64,000 bases of DNA from Puniceibacterium sediminis (GCF_900188035.1 NZ_FZNN01000010.1:100609-164608), one strand, 5' to 3'; positions 16,281-26,561 are shown, numbered from the stretch's first letter. A program made the numbers and translations. Notes: generated from the letters alone by a model not told the origin.

Positions 16281-17465
16281 GTGACCGACAATTCTCTTGC
16301 CCCGCTCGACACTGAAATCACGATCCGGCAACTGGACGAAGACCCCTATCCCATCTACCGCCGCCTGCGCGCCGAGGCACCGGTTTTGCGGGTCCAATCT
16401 GTTGGCCGCACCCTGCTGACCCGGGCCGAGGACACAAAATACGTCAAGGACAACCCCGAACTGTTCAGCTCGGACGATCCCAACACCCCGATGAAGCGCG
16501 CCTTTCTGGCCCACACCCTGATGCGCAAGGATGGTGCCGCGCACAAACGCGAACGCGACGCGATGGCGCCCGCCTTCAACCCCAAAGTCATCCAGAACGA
16601 ATGGATGCCGAAATACCGCGAGATTGCAGAGGCCTATCTTGATCGCCTGCCCCGCAACGAACCTGTAGACCTGTTCAGCCTGCTCGCCGCGCCCTACGCG
16701 GCCCGTGGTCTTGCCGTGTTGCTTGGCACCGAAGAGGCGACGGACGAAGAGATGATCCGCTGGTCGCAGGTGCTGATCGACGGCGCGGGCAATTTCGGCT
16801 GGCGCCCGGAACCGTTTGAGAAGACCGACAAGGCCAACGCCGAGATGGACGCCCTGTTCGACAGGCTCGGCGAGCGACACAAAGCCGAGCCGAACAGTTC
16901 CGCCCTCTCGGTGATGATCAACGCCGACGATCCGATCCCCAAAACCCAGATCTATGCCAACATCAAGATCGCCATCGGCGGCGGCATCAACGAACCCCGC
17001 GATGCGCTTTGTACCATCCTATACGGGCTGCTCACCAACCCCGACCAGCTTGCCGAGGTCCGCAAGAACGACGATTGGACCAAGGCGTTCGAAGAGGGCG
17101 TTCGCTGGATCGCCCCGATACAGGCCTCTTCGCGACTGGTGACCGAAGATACCGAAATCCGCGGGTGCAGGATCCCCAAGGGCGACACGGTCATGACCAT
17201 TCAGGCCTCAGCCAACCGGGATGAATCGCTGTACGAAAACGGCGAGGATTTCATCGTCTATCGTGACAAGAACCCCCATCAGGCCTTTGGCAACGGGCCG
17301 CATTTCTGTCAGGGCACCCATGTCGCCCGCCGCGCCGTCGGTGTGGTCATGCTGCCCCTGCTGTTCGAACGCTTCCCGAACATGCGGCTGGTCGACCCGC
17401 AAAAGGTGCTTTGGCGTGGCTTTGGCTTTCGCGGCCCGACCTCGATGCCGGTTATCCTGAACTGA
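16281..17465 (+). CDS. Cytochrome P450
   Basis: 394-aa soluble bacterial P450. The heme-thiolate loop is FGNGPHFCQGTHVARR with ligand Cys343; the ExxR-type K-helix is FEEGVRWI. The I-helix reads IAIGGGINEPRDAL, so the usual acid-alcohol pair (AGxDT/ET) is replaced by Asn-Glu-Pro; this variant occurs in some P450 families and may alter oxygen activation. GTG at 16281 is preferred to a TTG at 16218, which falls in the palindromic operator. Redox partners are not encoded nearby. Substrate unknown. Confidence 0.9.
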   Translation: MTDNSLAPLDTEITIRQLDEDPYPIYRRLRAEAPVLRVQSVGRTLLTRAEDTKYVKDNPELFSSDDPNTPMKRAFLAHTLMRKDGAAHKRERDAMAPAFNPKVIQNEWMPKYREIAEAYLDRLPRNEPVDLFSLLAAPYAARGLAVLLGTEEATDEEMIRWSQVLIDGAGNFGWRPEPFEKTDKANAEMDALFDRLGERHKAEPNSSALSVMINADDPIPKTQIYANIKIAIGGGINEPRDALCTILYGLLTNPDQLAEVRKNDDWTKAFEEGVRWIAPIQASSRLVTEDTEIRGCRIPKGDTVMTIQASANRDESLYENGEDFIVYRDKNPHQAFGNGPHFCQGTHVARRAVGVVMLPLLFERFPNMRLVDPQKVLWRGFGFRGPTSMPVILN

Positions 17466-17516
17466 TCCGCAGGATTTCTCTCGAAGACGCCCGACTTTGC
17501 GGATAAGGCAGGCGTC

Positions 17517-18632
17517 ATGAACACTGACGCCTCATTCGAGATTTTCCTCGTCGCCCCCCCGGGCCTCGAATCCCTGCTCTGCGCCGAGGCGCTGGAAAAG
17601 GGTTTCACCGGTGCGACCGTCACCCCCGGCGGCGTCACGCTGACAGGCGGTTGGCCCGACGTCTGGCGCGCCAACCTGACCCTGCGCGGGGCGTCCCGCG
17701 TGCTTGCCCGTATCGGGTCCATCCGGGTCATGCATCTGGCGCAGCTGGACAAGCGTGCCCGCAAATTCCCCTGGGCTGACACCCTGCGCCCGGACGTGCC
17801 CATCCGCGTCGATGTCACCTGCAAGGCCTCGCGTATCTATCACGCCGGCGCTGCGACCCAGCGGATCGAAACCGCGCTGAAGGAAAGCCTTGGCGCCACC
17901 ATCGCCGCCGATGCCCCTCTGCGCCTGATGGCCCGGATCGAGGATGACCTCTGCACCTTCTCTCTCGATACTTCGGGCGAGCCTTTGCACAAACGCGGCC
18001 ACAAAGAGGCCGTGGGCAAGGCGCCTATGCGCGAAACGCTGGCCTCACTGTTCCTGCGCCAATGCGGCTATACCGGGGATGAACCACTGGTCGATCCCAT
18101 GTGCGGATCAGGCACCTTCGTGATCGAGGCGGCCGAGATCGCCAAGGGGCTAAATCCGGGCCGCTCGCGCAGTTTTGCCTTTGACCAATTCGCCAGTTTC
18201 GATGCCGACCTCTGGCAGCAGATGCGTCGCGCCGCCCCGCCTGTCACCACGACCTGCCACTACTACGGTAGCGACCGCGACACTGGCGCAATCCGGATGA
18301 GCACCGCCAATGCCGAACGTGCCGGTGTAGGCGATATCACAACCTTCCGCCATGCTGCGGTCAGTGACCTGATCCGCCCCGAAGGTCCCCCGGGTCTTGT
18401 CATGGTGAACCCGCCCTACGGCACCCGCATTGGCGAAAAAAAGCTGCTGTTTGCGGTCTATGGCGCCTTGGGCAAGACGCTTCTGGAGCGGTTTTCGGGC
18501 TGGCGGGTCGGCATGGTCACAACGGATCTGGGCCTCGCCAAGGCCTCGGCCCTGCCCTTTGCCCCCCCCATGGCCCCGGTATCCCACGGCGGTCTGCGGA
18601 TCCATCTGCTTCAGACTGGCGCGCTGCGCTGA
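17517..18632 (+). CDS. THUMP-domain class I SAM-dependent RNA methyltransferase
   Basis: 371-aa protein with an N-terminal ferredoxin-like/THUMP region (residues 1-155, ending in CTFSLDTSGEPLHKRGHKEA) followed by a Rossmann methyltransferase domain: DPMCGSGTFVIEAA is motif I and NPPYGTRIG is the catalytic motif IV near residue 299. This is the RlmL-N/Trm-like group that methylates guanine N2 in rRNA or tRNA. Only the single THUMP-methyltransferase unit is present, not the RlmKL fusion. Independent of its neighbours. Confidence 0.88.
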   Translation: MNTDASFEIFLVAPPGLESLLCAEALEKGFTGATVTPGGVTLTGGWPDVWRANLTLRGASRVLARIGSIRVMHLAQLDKRARKFPWADTLRPDVPIRVDVTCKASRIYHAGAATQRIETALKESLGATIAADAPLRLMARIEDDLCTFSLDTSGEPLHKRGHKEAVGKAPMRETLASLFLRQCGYTGDEPLVDPMCGSGTFVIEAAEIAKGLNPGRSRSFAFDQFASFDADLWQQMRRAAPPVTTTCHYYGSDRDTGAIRMSTANAERAGVGDITTFRHAAVSDLIRPEGPPGLVMVNPPYGTRIGEKKLLFAVYGALGKTLLERFSGWRVGMVTTDLGLAKASALPFAPPMAPVSHGGLRIHLLQTGALR

Positions 18633-18720
18633 CAACGAAATTTTGCGGGAAGTGATCCCTTTTCCCGGATTCAGCCCCGCGCCCCCCTGATTTCAACGAA
18701 TACAATTCAAGTTTTGGGAA

Positions 18721-18744
18721 AATCCCTTCGCCATTAAAGGGATT
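18721..18744 (+). promoter_or_regulatory. Hairpin in leader of binding-protein gene
   Basis: AATCCCTT (18721-18728) and AAGGGATT (18737-18744) form an 8-bp inverted repeat in the 167-bp gap before the binding-protein start. It could be an operator or a leader hairpin; no T-run follows directly. Confidence 0.4.
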
Positions 18745-18799
18745 CGTCACTCTTTGGGGCAACCATGCCTCATAGTCACGAATCGAGGATTGAACGAAA

Positions 18800-19942
18800 A
18801 TGTCACTCAGAACACTTACGATCAGTACGGCTGCGGCACTGACGCTGGCGGGCGCAAGCTTTGCGGCTCAGGGCGTTACCAGCGACGGCGTAAAATTCGC
18901 GCAGGTCGCGGCTATGGAAGGACCTGCCGGCGCGCTTGGCCTGGGAATGCAGCAGGGAATCCGCGCCGCCTTTGAAGAGGCGAACCGCGCCGGGGGCGTA
19001 AATGGCCGCATGCTGACACTTGATAGCGTGGATGATGGTTACGAACCTGACCGCTCGGTCACCGAAGTGCAGACCATCATTGCCGGAGATGGGCATCTGG
19101 GCCTGATCGGCGCGGTTGGTACACCGACATCTGCCGCGACCCAACCAATCGCCACGGCTGGCAATATGCCCTTTATCGGCCCCTTCACTGGCGCCGGATT
19201 CCTGCGCGACGGGAACCTGAAGAACATTCTGAACGTACGCGCCACCTATGCCGCTGAAACCGAAGAGTGGATCAAACATCTGGTCGACAACGAAGGCTTC
19301 ACAAAGGTCGCAATCCTCTATCAAGACGACGGCTTTGGCCGGGTCGGCCTCGACGGGGTGACCGAGGCATTGGCGCGCCGTGGCATGACACTTGCCGCGA
19401 CAGGCACCTACACACGCAACACAGTCGCGGTAAAATCTGCCCTGCTCGAAATCCGCAAGGCCGAGCCTGAGGCAGTCGTCATGGTTGGCGCTTACAAGCC
19501 TATCGCCGAATTCATCAAGCTTTCGCGCAAGCTCAAGTTCAACCCGGAATTCGTCAACATCTCCTTTGTCGGTTCCAAAGCGCTTGCCCAGGAATTGGGT
19601 CCGGATGGTGAAGGCGTGATTATCTCGCAGGTTGTGCCCTTCCCGTGGGATGCATCGGTTCCAGTGGTTGCCGCTTATCAGGCCGCCCTCAGCGCCGTTG
19701 ATCCCGCCGCAGAGCCGGGCTTTGTCTCGCTCGAAGGTTACCTTGTGGGTCGCCTCGCGATTGAGGCATTGACCCGTACCGGAGCAAATGTCTCGCGCGA
19801 ACAGTTTCTCACCGCGATGGCCGATCTCGGAACGGTCGATTTCGGCGGCGCCGAAATGAGCTTTGGTCCCGGTGACAATCAGGGCATGGACAGCGTGTTT
19901 CTGACACGCATCAAAGCGGATGGCACGTTCGAGCCCCTCTGA
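18800..19942 (+). CDS. ABC-type branched-chain amino-acid-like substrate-binding protein
   Basis: 380-aa periplasmic binding protein of the LivJ/receptor-ligand-binding type. A signal peptide (about residues 1-23, ending SFAAQG) is followed by two alpha/beta lobes, with GAVGTPTSAATQPIA and the IAILYQDDGFGRVG strand typical of the family. No permease or ATPase gene is nearby. It is followed, across a hairpin and 75 bp, by a large chemoreceptor in the same orientation, so it may act as a ligand carrier for chemotaxis rather than for transport. Ligand unknown. Confidence 0.88.
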   Translation: MSLRTLTISTAAALTLAGASFAAQGVTSDGVKFAQVAAMEGPAGALGLGMQQGIRAAFEEANRAGGVNGRMLTLDSVDDGYEPDRSVTEVQTIIAGDGHLGLIGAVGTPTSAATQPIATAGNMPFIGPFTGAGFLRDGNLKNILNVRATYAAETEEWIKHLVDNEGFTKVAILYQDDGFGRVGLDGVTEALARRGMTLAATGTYTRNTVAVKSALLEIRKAEPEAVVMVGAYKPIAEFIKLSRKLKFNPEFVNISFVGSKALAQELGPDGEGVIISQVVPFPWDASVPVVAAYQAALSAVDPAAEPGFVSLEGYLVGRLAIEALTRTGANVSREQFLTAMADLGTVDFGGAEMSFGPGDNQGMDSVFLTRIKADGTFEPL

Positions 19943-19954
19943 TCCAACCCATCT

Positions 19955-19982
19955 CCGTCGATCCGCAAAAGTGGGTCGACGG
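19955..19982 (+). terminator. Hairpin between binding-protein and chemoreceptor genes
   Basis: CCGTCGA (19955-19961) / TCGACGG (19976-19982) form a stem that extends with one mismatch to 10 bp. It lies 13 bp after the stop. No U-tract, so it may be an attenuator or a 3'-stabilising structure rather than a full terminator. Confidence 0.45.
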
Positions 19983-20017
19983 CGTACCATGCAATGTAAT
20001 TCGTGAAAGCCAGCGTG

Positions 20018-22666
20018 ATGAAATCAGTTCTTGGCAGTATTGCCCTTAAAATCACAGTCGTTCTACTCGCAATGGGCGGGCTGATCGGTTTTTCGATTTA
20101 CGTTTCGAATTCTGTCTTTCAACAGACAGTCAGCAACCTTAATATCATGGCGAACCAGCGCATAAGCGAATTGACACGCGGCGCGGAATTTGTGCGCGAC
20201 GCAGATCAATTAAAATCAGAACTGGTGGACGTCCTGCTTGCCTCCGATCAGGACCGGCTCAGAGAGACAATCTCTACAGTCAAACTGCATACACTGGATA
20301 TGCAGAAGGCCACTACCGGATTTAATAACGACCTAGCTGCGATCCTGATGCAACAGATCGGCGAGATGGAGCAAAACTTCACAGGCCTAGCGGAGGCGCG
20401 CGCTGCAAATTTTTCAAACGCGGATATTCAAAGCGAACAGATCCTTGCCATGCGAGAAACTGCCACCAAGGCAGATATTCACCTCTCAGAAGCGAGGGAC
20501 AATGCTTTTTTCGATCTCATTTTGGGAGGTGAAGAAACTGTAGCTTCTGTCGACACCACGCTGAGCTATCTGGTGAACGATGTGGTTTCTGCTTTGCAAA
20601 ATCGCTACCGTATCAGCGCGAATGTAAACCTGCTTTCCGGTGTTTCTCTTGCCCTGACACAAACAGCCGACGGTGCGCTCATAACAATCCTGAAGGATAT
20701 GGCGCAGGCCGCTTTCGACGACCTCAAAGCCACTGTAAGCGAAGCAAAATCCGCATCTTTTGGTGATTTGGATACGGCGTCTATCGAAGAAAGCTATAAA
20801 ATATTCGAAAAAGTTCTCAACAGTTCCGCCTTTGTAATCAAGGGCCAGCGCGACAATATCCTTGCGACGCAGCGCGAACTTGGGTCAATCATTTCGACCG
20901 AAGTAGACGATTTGATTTTCACGCTAGCGATTGAAAGCAGCACGGCCACAGAAGATAACGCATCTGCCATACAAGGCCTAATTGATGGTCCCGTGGCGCA
21001 CATCAAAGAACTGTCGCAACTTGACAGCGCGATTTGGAGCTATATCAACACAGCCCTTGAACTCACTGCAGAAGAAAACCCCGAACTTGCAAAAATTCTT
21101 TTTTCCGATTTTGCACAGAAGGCAACCAGGTTGACGGAAATGGCCTCTGGTGCTCCGGAAAATCTGGCGGCAGAAATCACAGCGCTTCTTGCATTTGCCG
21201 ACCCTGAAACGGGCCTTTATAATTCAAGAATGAAAATTAACAATGCAATGGCTGCGGCGGAAATTGCGCGAAAGAAAACGGCTACTAGTGTTCGCCTTGT
21301 TGGGGAAAGCGCCAATGAATCCGGCCGACAGACCAGAGAGCGCATTAAGACGGACAGCCTTGCCGTACTAAATGAGGCCGAAGCCGCGAAGGTACTATTG
21401 CAAAATATCGGCTGGATATCCCTGGCCGTGTTCATCGGTGCGATGATGATCACCTATCTGTCAGTCGTTCGCCCTTTGCAGCGGCTGACACGTACAACAG
21501 AAACTCTCGCCTCGGGGGCATTGGACCAGGAAGTCCCGTTTGAGAATAATGGCGGCGAAATCGGTCGGATGGCACGCGCCTTGCTGGTGTTTCGCGATGG
21601 TTTGGTCGAAAAACAGCAGATGCAGGCGTTAGAGGAGACGGAACGCAATCACCGTCAGCAGGAACAGGAAATGATCGTGTCCTCGCTTGCCGAAGGTATG
21701 AACCGGCTGGCCGAAGGTGACCTGTCGGTTCAGATCACACAGGTTTTTCCGGGCGATTACGAACGTCTTCGCAAAGATTTCAATCAGGCGACGACCACCC
21801 TGCATTCAGCTGTCGAGCGGATCGCCACCAGCGCCGCCTCGGTAAACGACTCGAGTTCGGAAATCTCCATGGCTTCGGACGATCTTGCGCGCCGTACTGA
21901 ACATGCTGCCGCAACCCTGGCCGAGACGGCCGCGGCTCTCGCCGAAATGACCACTTCGGTGCACAGTTCAGCCGAGCGCGCCGAAAGCGCCCTTCAGGTC
22001 GTAGAAGTGGCGAGCACCAGCGCGCAGGAAGGCAAGAATATTGTCCAGGCAACCGTCGCTGCGATGCGCCTGATCGAAGATTCGGCGATCAAGATCAGCA
22101 AGATTATCGGCGTGATTGACGATATCGCCTTCCAGACCAACCTTCTCGCCCTGAACGCAGGGGTCGAGGCCGCTCGTGCCGGCGAAGCAGGACGCGGTTT
22201 TGCGGTGGTTGCATCCGAGGTCCGTGGGCTTGCGCAGAGATCTTCGAATGCTGCAAAGGAGATCAACAGCTTGATTTCCGAAAGTACAGTTCAGGTCGAT
22301 CAAGGCGTTTCCCTTGTTGGCAAGACGGAACTGGCGCTGGATCGGATTTCTGGCGCGGTGATCGAAGCGTCACAGCAGGCATCAGAAATCGCGGATTCAG
22401 CAAAGCATCAGGCAGTCGGAATTTCCGAGGTCAATACCGCCGTGAACGAGTTGGACCAGGTGACCCAGCAGAATGCCGCAATGTTCGAACAAACAAGCGC
22501 AGCGAGCATGACGCTGAATTCCGAAGCAAGTAATCTGGCCGACGCAATTTCGGGCTTCAAACTGACAGGGACGGAAAAACCTTCCCACCGTGCTCCCACG
22601 TCCTCTGGCAGCCCCTCCGAACATTGGAGCCCTGAGGAAGAGGAATATATGGCACGCTCCGCGTGA
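20018..22666 (+). CDS. Methyl-accepting chemotaxis protein
   Basis: 882-aa transmembrane chemoreceptor. TM1 at about residues 7-30, a very long helical periplasmic region (about 31-460), TM2 near 463-485 ([19 protein letters not shown]), HAMP from there to about 540 ([19 protein letters not shown]), then the signalling hairpin with the tip [20 protein letters not shown] near residue 700. The C-terminus is acidic and lacks a clear CheR-tethering pentapeptide. ATG at 20018 is used; a GTG five codons upstream is possible. The first 1.5 kb looks richer in A/T than its neighbours. The sensing domain is about three times larger than in four-helix-bundle receptors. Confidence 0.92.
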   Translation: MKSVLGSIALKITVVLLAMGGLIGFSIYVSNSVFQQTVSNLNIMANQRISELTRGAEFVRDADQLKSELVDVLLASDQDRLRETISTVKLHTLDMQKATTGFNNDLAAILMQQIGEMEQNFTGLAEARAANFSNADIQSEQILAMRETATKADIHLSEARDNAFFDLILGGEETVASVDTTLSYLVNDVVSALQNRYRISANVNLLSGVSLALTQTADGALITILKDMAQAAFDDLKATVSEAKSASFGDLDTASIEESYKIFEKVLNSSAFVIKGQRDNILATQRELGSIISTEVDDLIFTLAIESSTATEDNASAIQGLIDGPVAHIKELSQLDSAIWSYINTALELTAEENPELAKILFSDFAQKATRLTEMASGAPENLAAEITALLAFADPETGLYNSRMKINNAMAAAEIARKKTATSVRLVGESANESGRQTRERIKTDSLAVLNEAEAAKVLLQNIGWISLAVFIGAMMITYLSVVRPLQRLTRTTETLASGALDQEVPFENNGGEIGRMARALLVFRDGLVEKQQMQALEETERNHRQQEQEMIVSSLAEGMNRLAEGDLSVQITQVFPGDYERLRKDFNQATTTLHSAVERIATSAASVNDSSSEISMASDDLARRTEHAAATLAETAAALAEMTTSVHSSAERAESALQVVEVASTSAQEGKNIVQATVAAMRLIEDSAIKISKIIGVIDDIAFQTNLLALNAGVEAARAGEAGRGFAVVASEVRGLAQRSSNAAKEINSLISESTVQVDQGVSLVGKTELALDRISGAVIEASQQASEIADSAKHQAVGISEVNTAVNELDQVTQQNAAMFEQTSAASMTLNSEASNLADAISGFKLTGTEKPSHRAPTSSGSPSEHWSPEEEEYMARSA

Positions 22667-22900
22667 CAAGCGGGCGCGTGCCGATACGTCGGGGCGGGAC
22701 GGAATCGAAAAGTGGTACGGCATGAAAGAGTGGCATCCGGGTTCATCGCCGGGCAGTTGAAAGTCCAGCGGCCCGGCGCTTCATCACACAACAAAGCATT
22801 GCATCGCCGGATATTGACGTCCAATACCATAATCGCGTTGTACCTACAGGCCAGATCGGGGTAGGAAGCGACCAGTTTTGGCAACAGGCGACATGCTGTT
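22667..22900. other. Intergenic region with one hairpin
   Basis: 234 bp between the chemoreceptor and psd. The only structure I see is GCCGGGC (22748-22754) / GCCCGGC (22771-22777), a 7-bp stem with a 16-nt loop and no T-run. No open frame here shows a recognisable protein. The psd promoter probably lies in the distal half. Confidence 0.4.
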
Positions 22901-23593
22901 ATGAAGATGCGAGACACCTTTATCAAACCTATGCACCCCGAAGGGCGACGGTTTGTGGCTATATTCGCAGGGATCAGTCTGGTTCTGTTTCTGATCTGGG
23001 ACCCACTGGGATGGATCGGCGTTGGATTGACCGTCTGGTGCTATTATTTCTTCCGGGACCCACAGCGCACGACGCCGACACGCGCCGGACTGATCATTAG
23101 CCCTGCAGACGGCATCGTTTCACTTATCGAACCGGCCGTACCTCCCGCAGAGCTAGGCATGCCCGATGCGCCGCTGACCCGGGTGAGCGTTTTCATGAAC
23201 GTGTTCAACTGCCACGTGAACCGTGCGCCAATTGCCGGACGTATCAGCGCAATCGCCTACCGGCCCGGGAAATTCCTGAATGCCTCGCTCGACAAGGCCA
23301 GCGTAGACAATGAGCGTAACAGCCTCTGTATCAATATCGCTGACGGCCGCCAGATTGCCGTGGTGCAGATCGCGGGCCTGGTTGCTCGGCGGATCGTCTG
23401 CTTTGTCACGCCCGGCACGGAGATCGCGACCGGTGGCCGTTTTGGCCTGATCCGCTTCGGATCGCGAGTAGATGTCTACCTGCCGGACGGCGTGACCCCG
23501 ATGGTCAGCATCGGCCAGACCATGGTTGCTGGCGAAACTGTGCTTGCCGATCTCTCGTCGGACGAGCCGCCCCGCGACGGTCGTACGGGCTAA
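22901..23593 (+). CDS. psd: Phosphatidylserine decarboxylase (short type)
   Basis: 230-aa proenzyme converting phosphatidylserine to phosphatidylethanolamine. An N-terminal hydrophobic pair (about residues 17-50) anchors it; the catalytic region has [25 protein letters not shown] with its conserved His, and the self-cleavage site in [12 protein letters not shown], where cleavage at Gly-Ser creates the pyruvoyl group. The short length is typical of alphaproteobacterial Psd. Either the ATG at 22901 or at 22907 is possible. It leads the psd-pssA-pmtA operon, 3 bp before pssA. Confidence 0.93.
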   Translation: MKMRDTFIKPMHPEGRRFVAIFAGISLVLFLIWDPLGWIGVGLTVWCYYFFRDPQRTTPTRAGLIISPADGIVSLIEPAVPPAELGMPDAPLTRVSVFMNVFNCHVNRAPIAGRISAIAYRPGKFLNASLDKASVDNERNSLCINIADGRQIAVVQIAGLVARRIVCFVTPGTEIATGGRFGLIRFGSRVDVYLPDGVTPMVSIGQTMVAGETVLADLSSDEPPRDGRTG

Positions 23594-23596
23594 GCC

Positions 23597-24343
23597 ATGA
23601 GGGAAGATTTCCCCGGCCAGAAGGGTGATCTGCAATTGGTGCAGCTTCTGCCCAACCTGATGACCATCGCCGCGATCTGCGCCGGGCTGACAGCCATCCG
23701 GTTTGGATTTCAGGCAGATTTCGACCGGGCGGTGCGGCTGATCCTGCTGGCCGCAGTGTTGGACGGGATGGACGGTCGGCTGGCCCGGCTTCTCAAAAGT
23801 GAGTCCAAGATCGGTGCCGAGCTTGATTCACTGGCAGATTTCCTGAACTTTGGTGTAGCGCCCGCTCTGATCCTGCATGTTTGGGCCTTGCAGGACTGGC
23901 GCGGTGCCGGCTGGATGGCAGTTCTGATCTATACCATCTGCTGCGTGCTGCGCCTTGCCCGGTTCAACGTGACCAGCAAGGACGGTGACGAAGCCGCGAA
24001 CAAAGGCTATTTCGTTGGTGTGCCGTCGCCCGCCGGTGCCTTTCTGGTGATGCTGCCGATGTTCGTTTCTTTCCTGTTTCCCGAAATGCCCCGCCTGCCG
24101 GTCGAGATCATGGCAGGTTATGTAGTTGCCGTCGGATTGCTGATGATCAGCAATATTCCAACCTATTCTTTCAAGAAAATCGCCATTTCGCGGAGCAATG
24201 CGAAATTCGTCATTCTGGGCTTCGTTCTTCTGATCGCGGCCTTGCTGACGTATCTCTGGGCGACGCTGGCCTTGCTGAGCATTGGCTATGCGGCCACGGT
24301 TCTTTGGGCGCTGCTTCCCGGCATGGCCGCCAAGCGCGGGTAA
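23597..24343 (+). CDS. pssA: CDP-diacylglycerol-serine O-phosphatidyltransferase
   Basis: 248-aa membrane enzyme making phosphatidylserine from CDP-diacylglycerol and serine. The CDP-alcohol phosphotransferase motif (DG-x2-AR-x8-G-x3-D-x3-D) is intact in DGMDGRLARLLKSESK followed by IGAELDSLADF near residues 55-85. Six or more hydrophobic segments follow. The order psd-pssA supplies both steps to phosphatidylethanolamine, the substrate of the next gene. Confidence 0.94.
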   Translation: MREDFPGQKGDLQLVQLLPNLMTIAAICAGLTAIRFGFQADFDRAVRLILLAAVLDGMDGRLARLLKSESKIGAELDSLADFLNFGVAPALILHVWALQDWRGAGWMAVLIYTICCVLRLARFNVTSKDGDEAANKGYFVGVPSPAGAFLVMLPMFVSFLFPEMPRLPVEIMAGYVVAVGLLMISNIPTYSFKKIAISRSNAKFVILGFVLLIAALLTYLWATLALLSIGYAATVLWALLPGMAAKRG

Positions 24344-24352
24344 GGACACGGA

Positions 24353-24985
24353 ATGGACATCGACGCAGTCAAATCCTCTTATGCCCGCTGGGCACCCTTC
24401 TATGACCGCACATTTGGCGCGATCACGCAGGTCGGGCGCCGCGCAACTGTTGGGTACATCAACAGCCAGCCAGTCGAGAGCGTGCTTGAGGTTGGGGTCG
24501 GTACCGGGCTCGCATTGCAGTTTTACCGCAGAGACATCAAGCTTACCGGTATCGACTTCAGCACCGACATGCTGAAAAAGGCGCGTGTCCGTGTCAGTCA
24601 GGAAGGTCTGACTCATGTGCAGCAACTGCTGCAGATGGACGCCCGGTCGCTGGACTTTCCCGACAATCACTTCGATGTGGTCACGGCAATGCATATTGTA
24701 TCCGTCGTGCCCGAGCCCGAGAGGGTGGTGGCCGAAATGGCGCGGGTGTGCAAACCCGGCGGCAAGATCGTGATCACCAACCATTTTGCCAGCGACAAGG
24801 GCATCCTCGGTATCGTCGAAAAGCTGAGCGCGCCATTTTCGGAGCTTCTGGGCTGGCACTCCGACTTCTGCATCTCGACGGTGCTGGGAAATCCGGCGTT
24901 GAAGGTGTTGGAGCGGAAGTCGCTGCCCCCAATGGGTGTGATGACGTTTCTGGTGCTGGAGAAAACGGCGCCTATCGTATCCTGA
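24353..24985 (+). CDS. pmtA: Phosphatidylethanolamine N-methyltransferase
   Basis: 210-aa SAM-dependent methyltransferase of the Rhodobacter sphaeroides PmtA type, methylating phosphatidylethanolamine three times to phosphatidylcholine. The opening YARWAPFYDRTFG is characteristic; motif I is VLEVGVGTGLALQFY, the acidic SAM loop is GIDFSTDML, and FDVVTAMHIVSVVPEP is the post-I block. It starts 9 bp after pssA. With psd and pssA the operon covers phosphatidylserine to phosphatidylcholine. Confidence 0.9.
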   Translation: MDIDAVKSSYARWAPFYDRTFGAITQVGRRATVGYINSQPVESVLEVGVGTGLALQFYRRDIKLTGIDFSTDMLKKARVRVSQEGLTHVQQLLQMDARSLDFPDNHFDVVTAMHIVSVVPEPERVVAEMARVCKPGGKIVITNHFASDKGILGIVEKLSAPFSELLGWHSDFCISTVLGNPALKVLERKSLPPMGVMTFLVLEKTAPIVS

Positions 24986-25031
24986 GCCGACCATTGTGCG
25001 AAGCTGGCCACGCCCCCCTAGCCTATCGAAA

Positions 25032-25740
25032 CTAAATAGAAGAAGCCCGCGACCTTCTCCTTTTGCGTTCCAATAGGCTCAGCCTTCGCACCCGAATATC
25101 CCCGAAAATGCGATCTAAGCTGCCCACGCCAGGCTCTACGGGCCGTTGAATGGCAGCCGCGACCTGAAGATCTCGCCAGCGATATCTCGGGTGGAGCGAC
25201 GGATTTGAGATAGAAAGCCGCAGGCTCGAAGCGGAGGCGAGAGAAAGCTCACCTGCATGTTCATGCAGAACAGTACACCAAACGGGACCGTAGCCTAGGT
25301 CCAGGATGATCGGCATAATCTATAGCGGCAGCATCGTGCCGAGCGCGCCGCCTGCACAAACCACGCCAAAGGCAAGACGCTGGTTGTACCACAGCCGCAA
25401 CATCGCGGTAGTACGATGAGGCCAAGCAGTATGATCTCTACGCCGATGATGCCGGACATGGCGGCCAGCACCACCGCGACGATGTTCGTCTGGAGTGCCA
25501 CGCCACCGCGCAGGAGGCCACCAGCCAGCCTCATTGCGTCAAACAGGTCCCTGAGATTCCCGCCCAGTCCAGGATCGCTGCCATCAGCACGGCCATCGGG
25601 CCGAACATCCAACAGTAAAGATCAGTGTGACAAAAGCCAGCGAGATGCCGGTGGCCATCAATACCAGAGGCATGGCGAAAAAAAGAAACGTGCAGCCTAG
25701 CAAGCTTCATTCTTGTAGCGACCCTAGAAGAGGGGCTTAT
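25032..25740 (-). pseudogene. Remnant of TRAP large permease (DctM type)
   Basis: Pieces of a DctM-type permease appear in order on the minus strand but in different frames: FLFFAMPLVLMATGISLAFV (near 25690), MFGPMAVLMAAILDWAG, DLFDAMRLAGGLLRGGVALQ and VLAAMSGIIGVEIILLG (25440-25560), LAFGVVCAGGALGTMLPL then a TAG, and a C-terminal block VSFLSPP...FYLKSVAPPE (about 25195-25260). At least two frameshifts, one stop and a missing middle mark it as dead. Its position downstream of gntK suggests a lost gluconate importer, which is inference. Ends are approximate. Confidence 0.75.
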
Positions 25741-26026
25741 CGGTCCCGTGGCCCCCATAATCACGGCGGCACTAGCATCCTTGGTTTCCTTCTACGCCAC
25801 AATGGATTCCACCAGCAGCAGGTAGATCACTATCTCGTCGGTGGACTTAACCTTGACGCGTTACGCCCATTCCTTCTACAGCAGGAAATTGGGCCGTCCC
25901 GCCGGACCCGCCCATCGGAACTCCAGAGTAATGCCCTACGCATATACCCTGGCCGCGACCGTAGCGGCCAGGGTTAAGGGAATGGCGAAATGTCCCTTTT
26001 CATCCCATGATGACGGTCGATGTCTT

Positions 26027-26527
26027 CTATTCCGTGCCCGAAAAGGCGTTTGCAAAGTCACAGGCCTGGCCAACGACAACGTCGCGCGGCAACGCCACGT
26101 CTATGGCCAGAACACCCGGGCCACTCGGCGCTTCGAGATCGGCGAACTGGCTTTCCAGCAGGCTGATCGGCATGAAATGATCGCTCCGCGCCGCCATGCG
26201 TTCTGTCAGCAATGTCTTGCTGCCATGAAGAAATATGATTCCCATATCCCGCAGCGTGGCACGCAGGCGTGTTCGATATACCTGCTTGAGTGCAGAACAT
26301 GCGGTGACCGCCCCGCCCGGTTGCGCAGCTGCAGCCTCTGCTATTCTGTCCAGCCAGCCCCAGCGATGTTCATCCGTCAGCGGAAGGCCCGACGCCATGC
26401 GCGCGACCGCCTCGGTCGAATGAAAGGCATCCGCTTCTACGAAGGCAGCGCCGAGCCTTTCGGAAAGCGCCTTTGCAACGGTGGATTTCCCCGTTCCACA
26501 GACCCCCATAACCAGCAGATGTCGCAC
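26027..26527 (-). CDS. gntK: Gluconokinase
   Basis: 166-aa P-loop kinase phosphorylating gluconate to 6-phosphogluconate. Walker A is VMGVCGTGKSTVAKAL; substrate-side blocks are VEADAFHSTEAVARMASGLPLTD and the conserved ACSALKQVYRTRLR. The reading frame looks intact. GTG at 26527 is chosen because GGGAGG precedes it by five bases; an ATG ten codons upstream lacks this. A perfect LacI-type operator lies 35 bp upstream. Its repressor and transporter neighbours are broken, so it may now be unregulated or isolated. Confidence 0.88.
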   Translation of the reverse strand: MRHLLVMGVCGTGKSTVAKALSERLGAAFVEADAFHSTEAVARMASGLPLTDEHRWGWLDRIAEAAAAQPGGAVTACSALKQVYRTRLRATLRDMGIIFLHGSKTLLTERMAARSDHFMPISLLESQFADLEAPSGPGVLAIDVALPRDVVVGQACDFANAFSGTE

Positions 26528-26561
26528 TGTTTCCTCCCGATCATTGCCTTGCTCCACTTGA

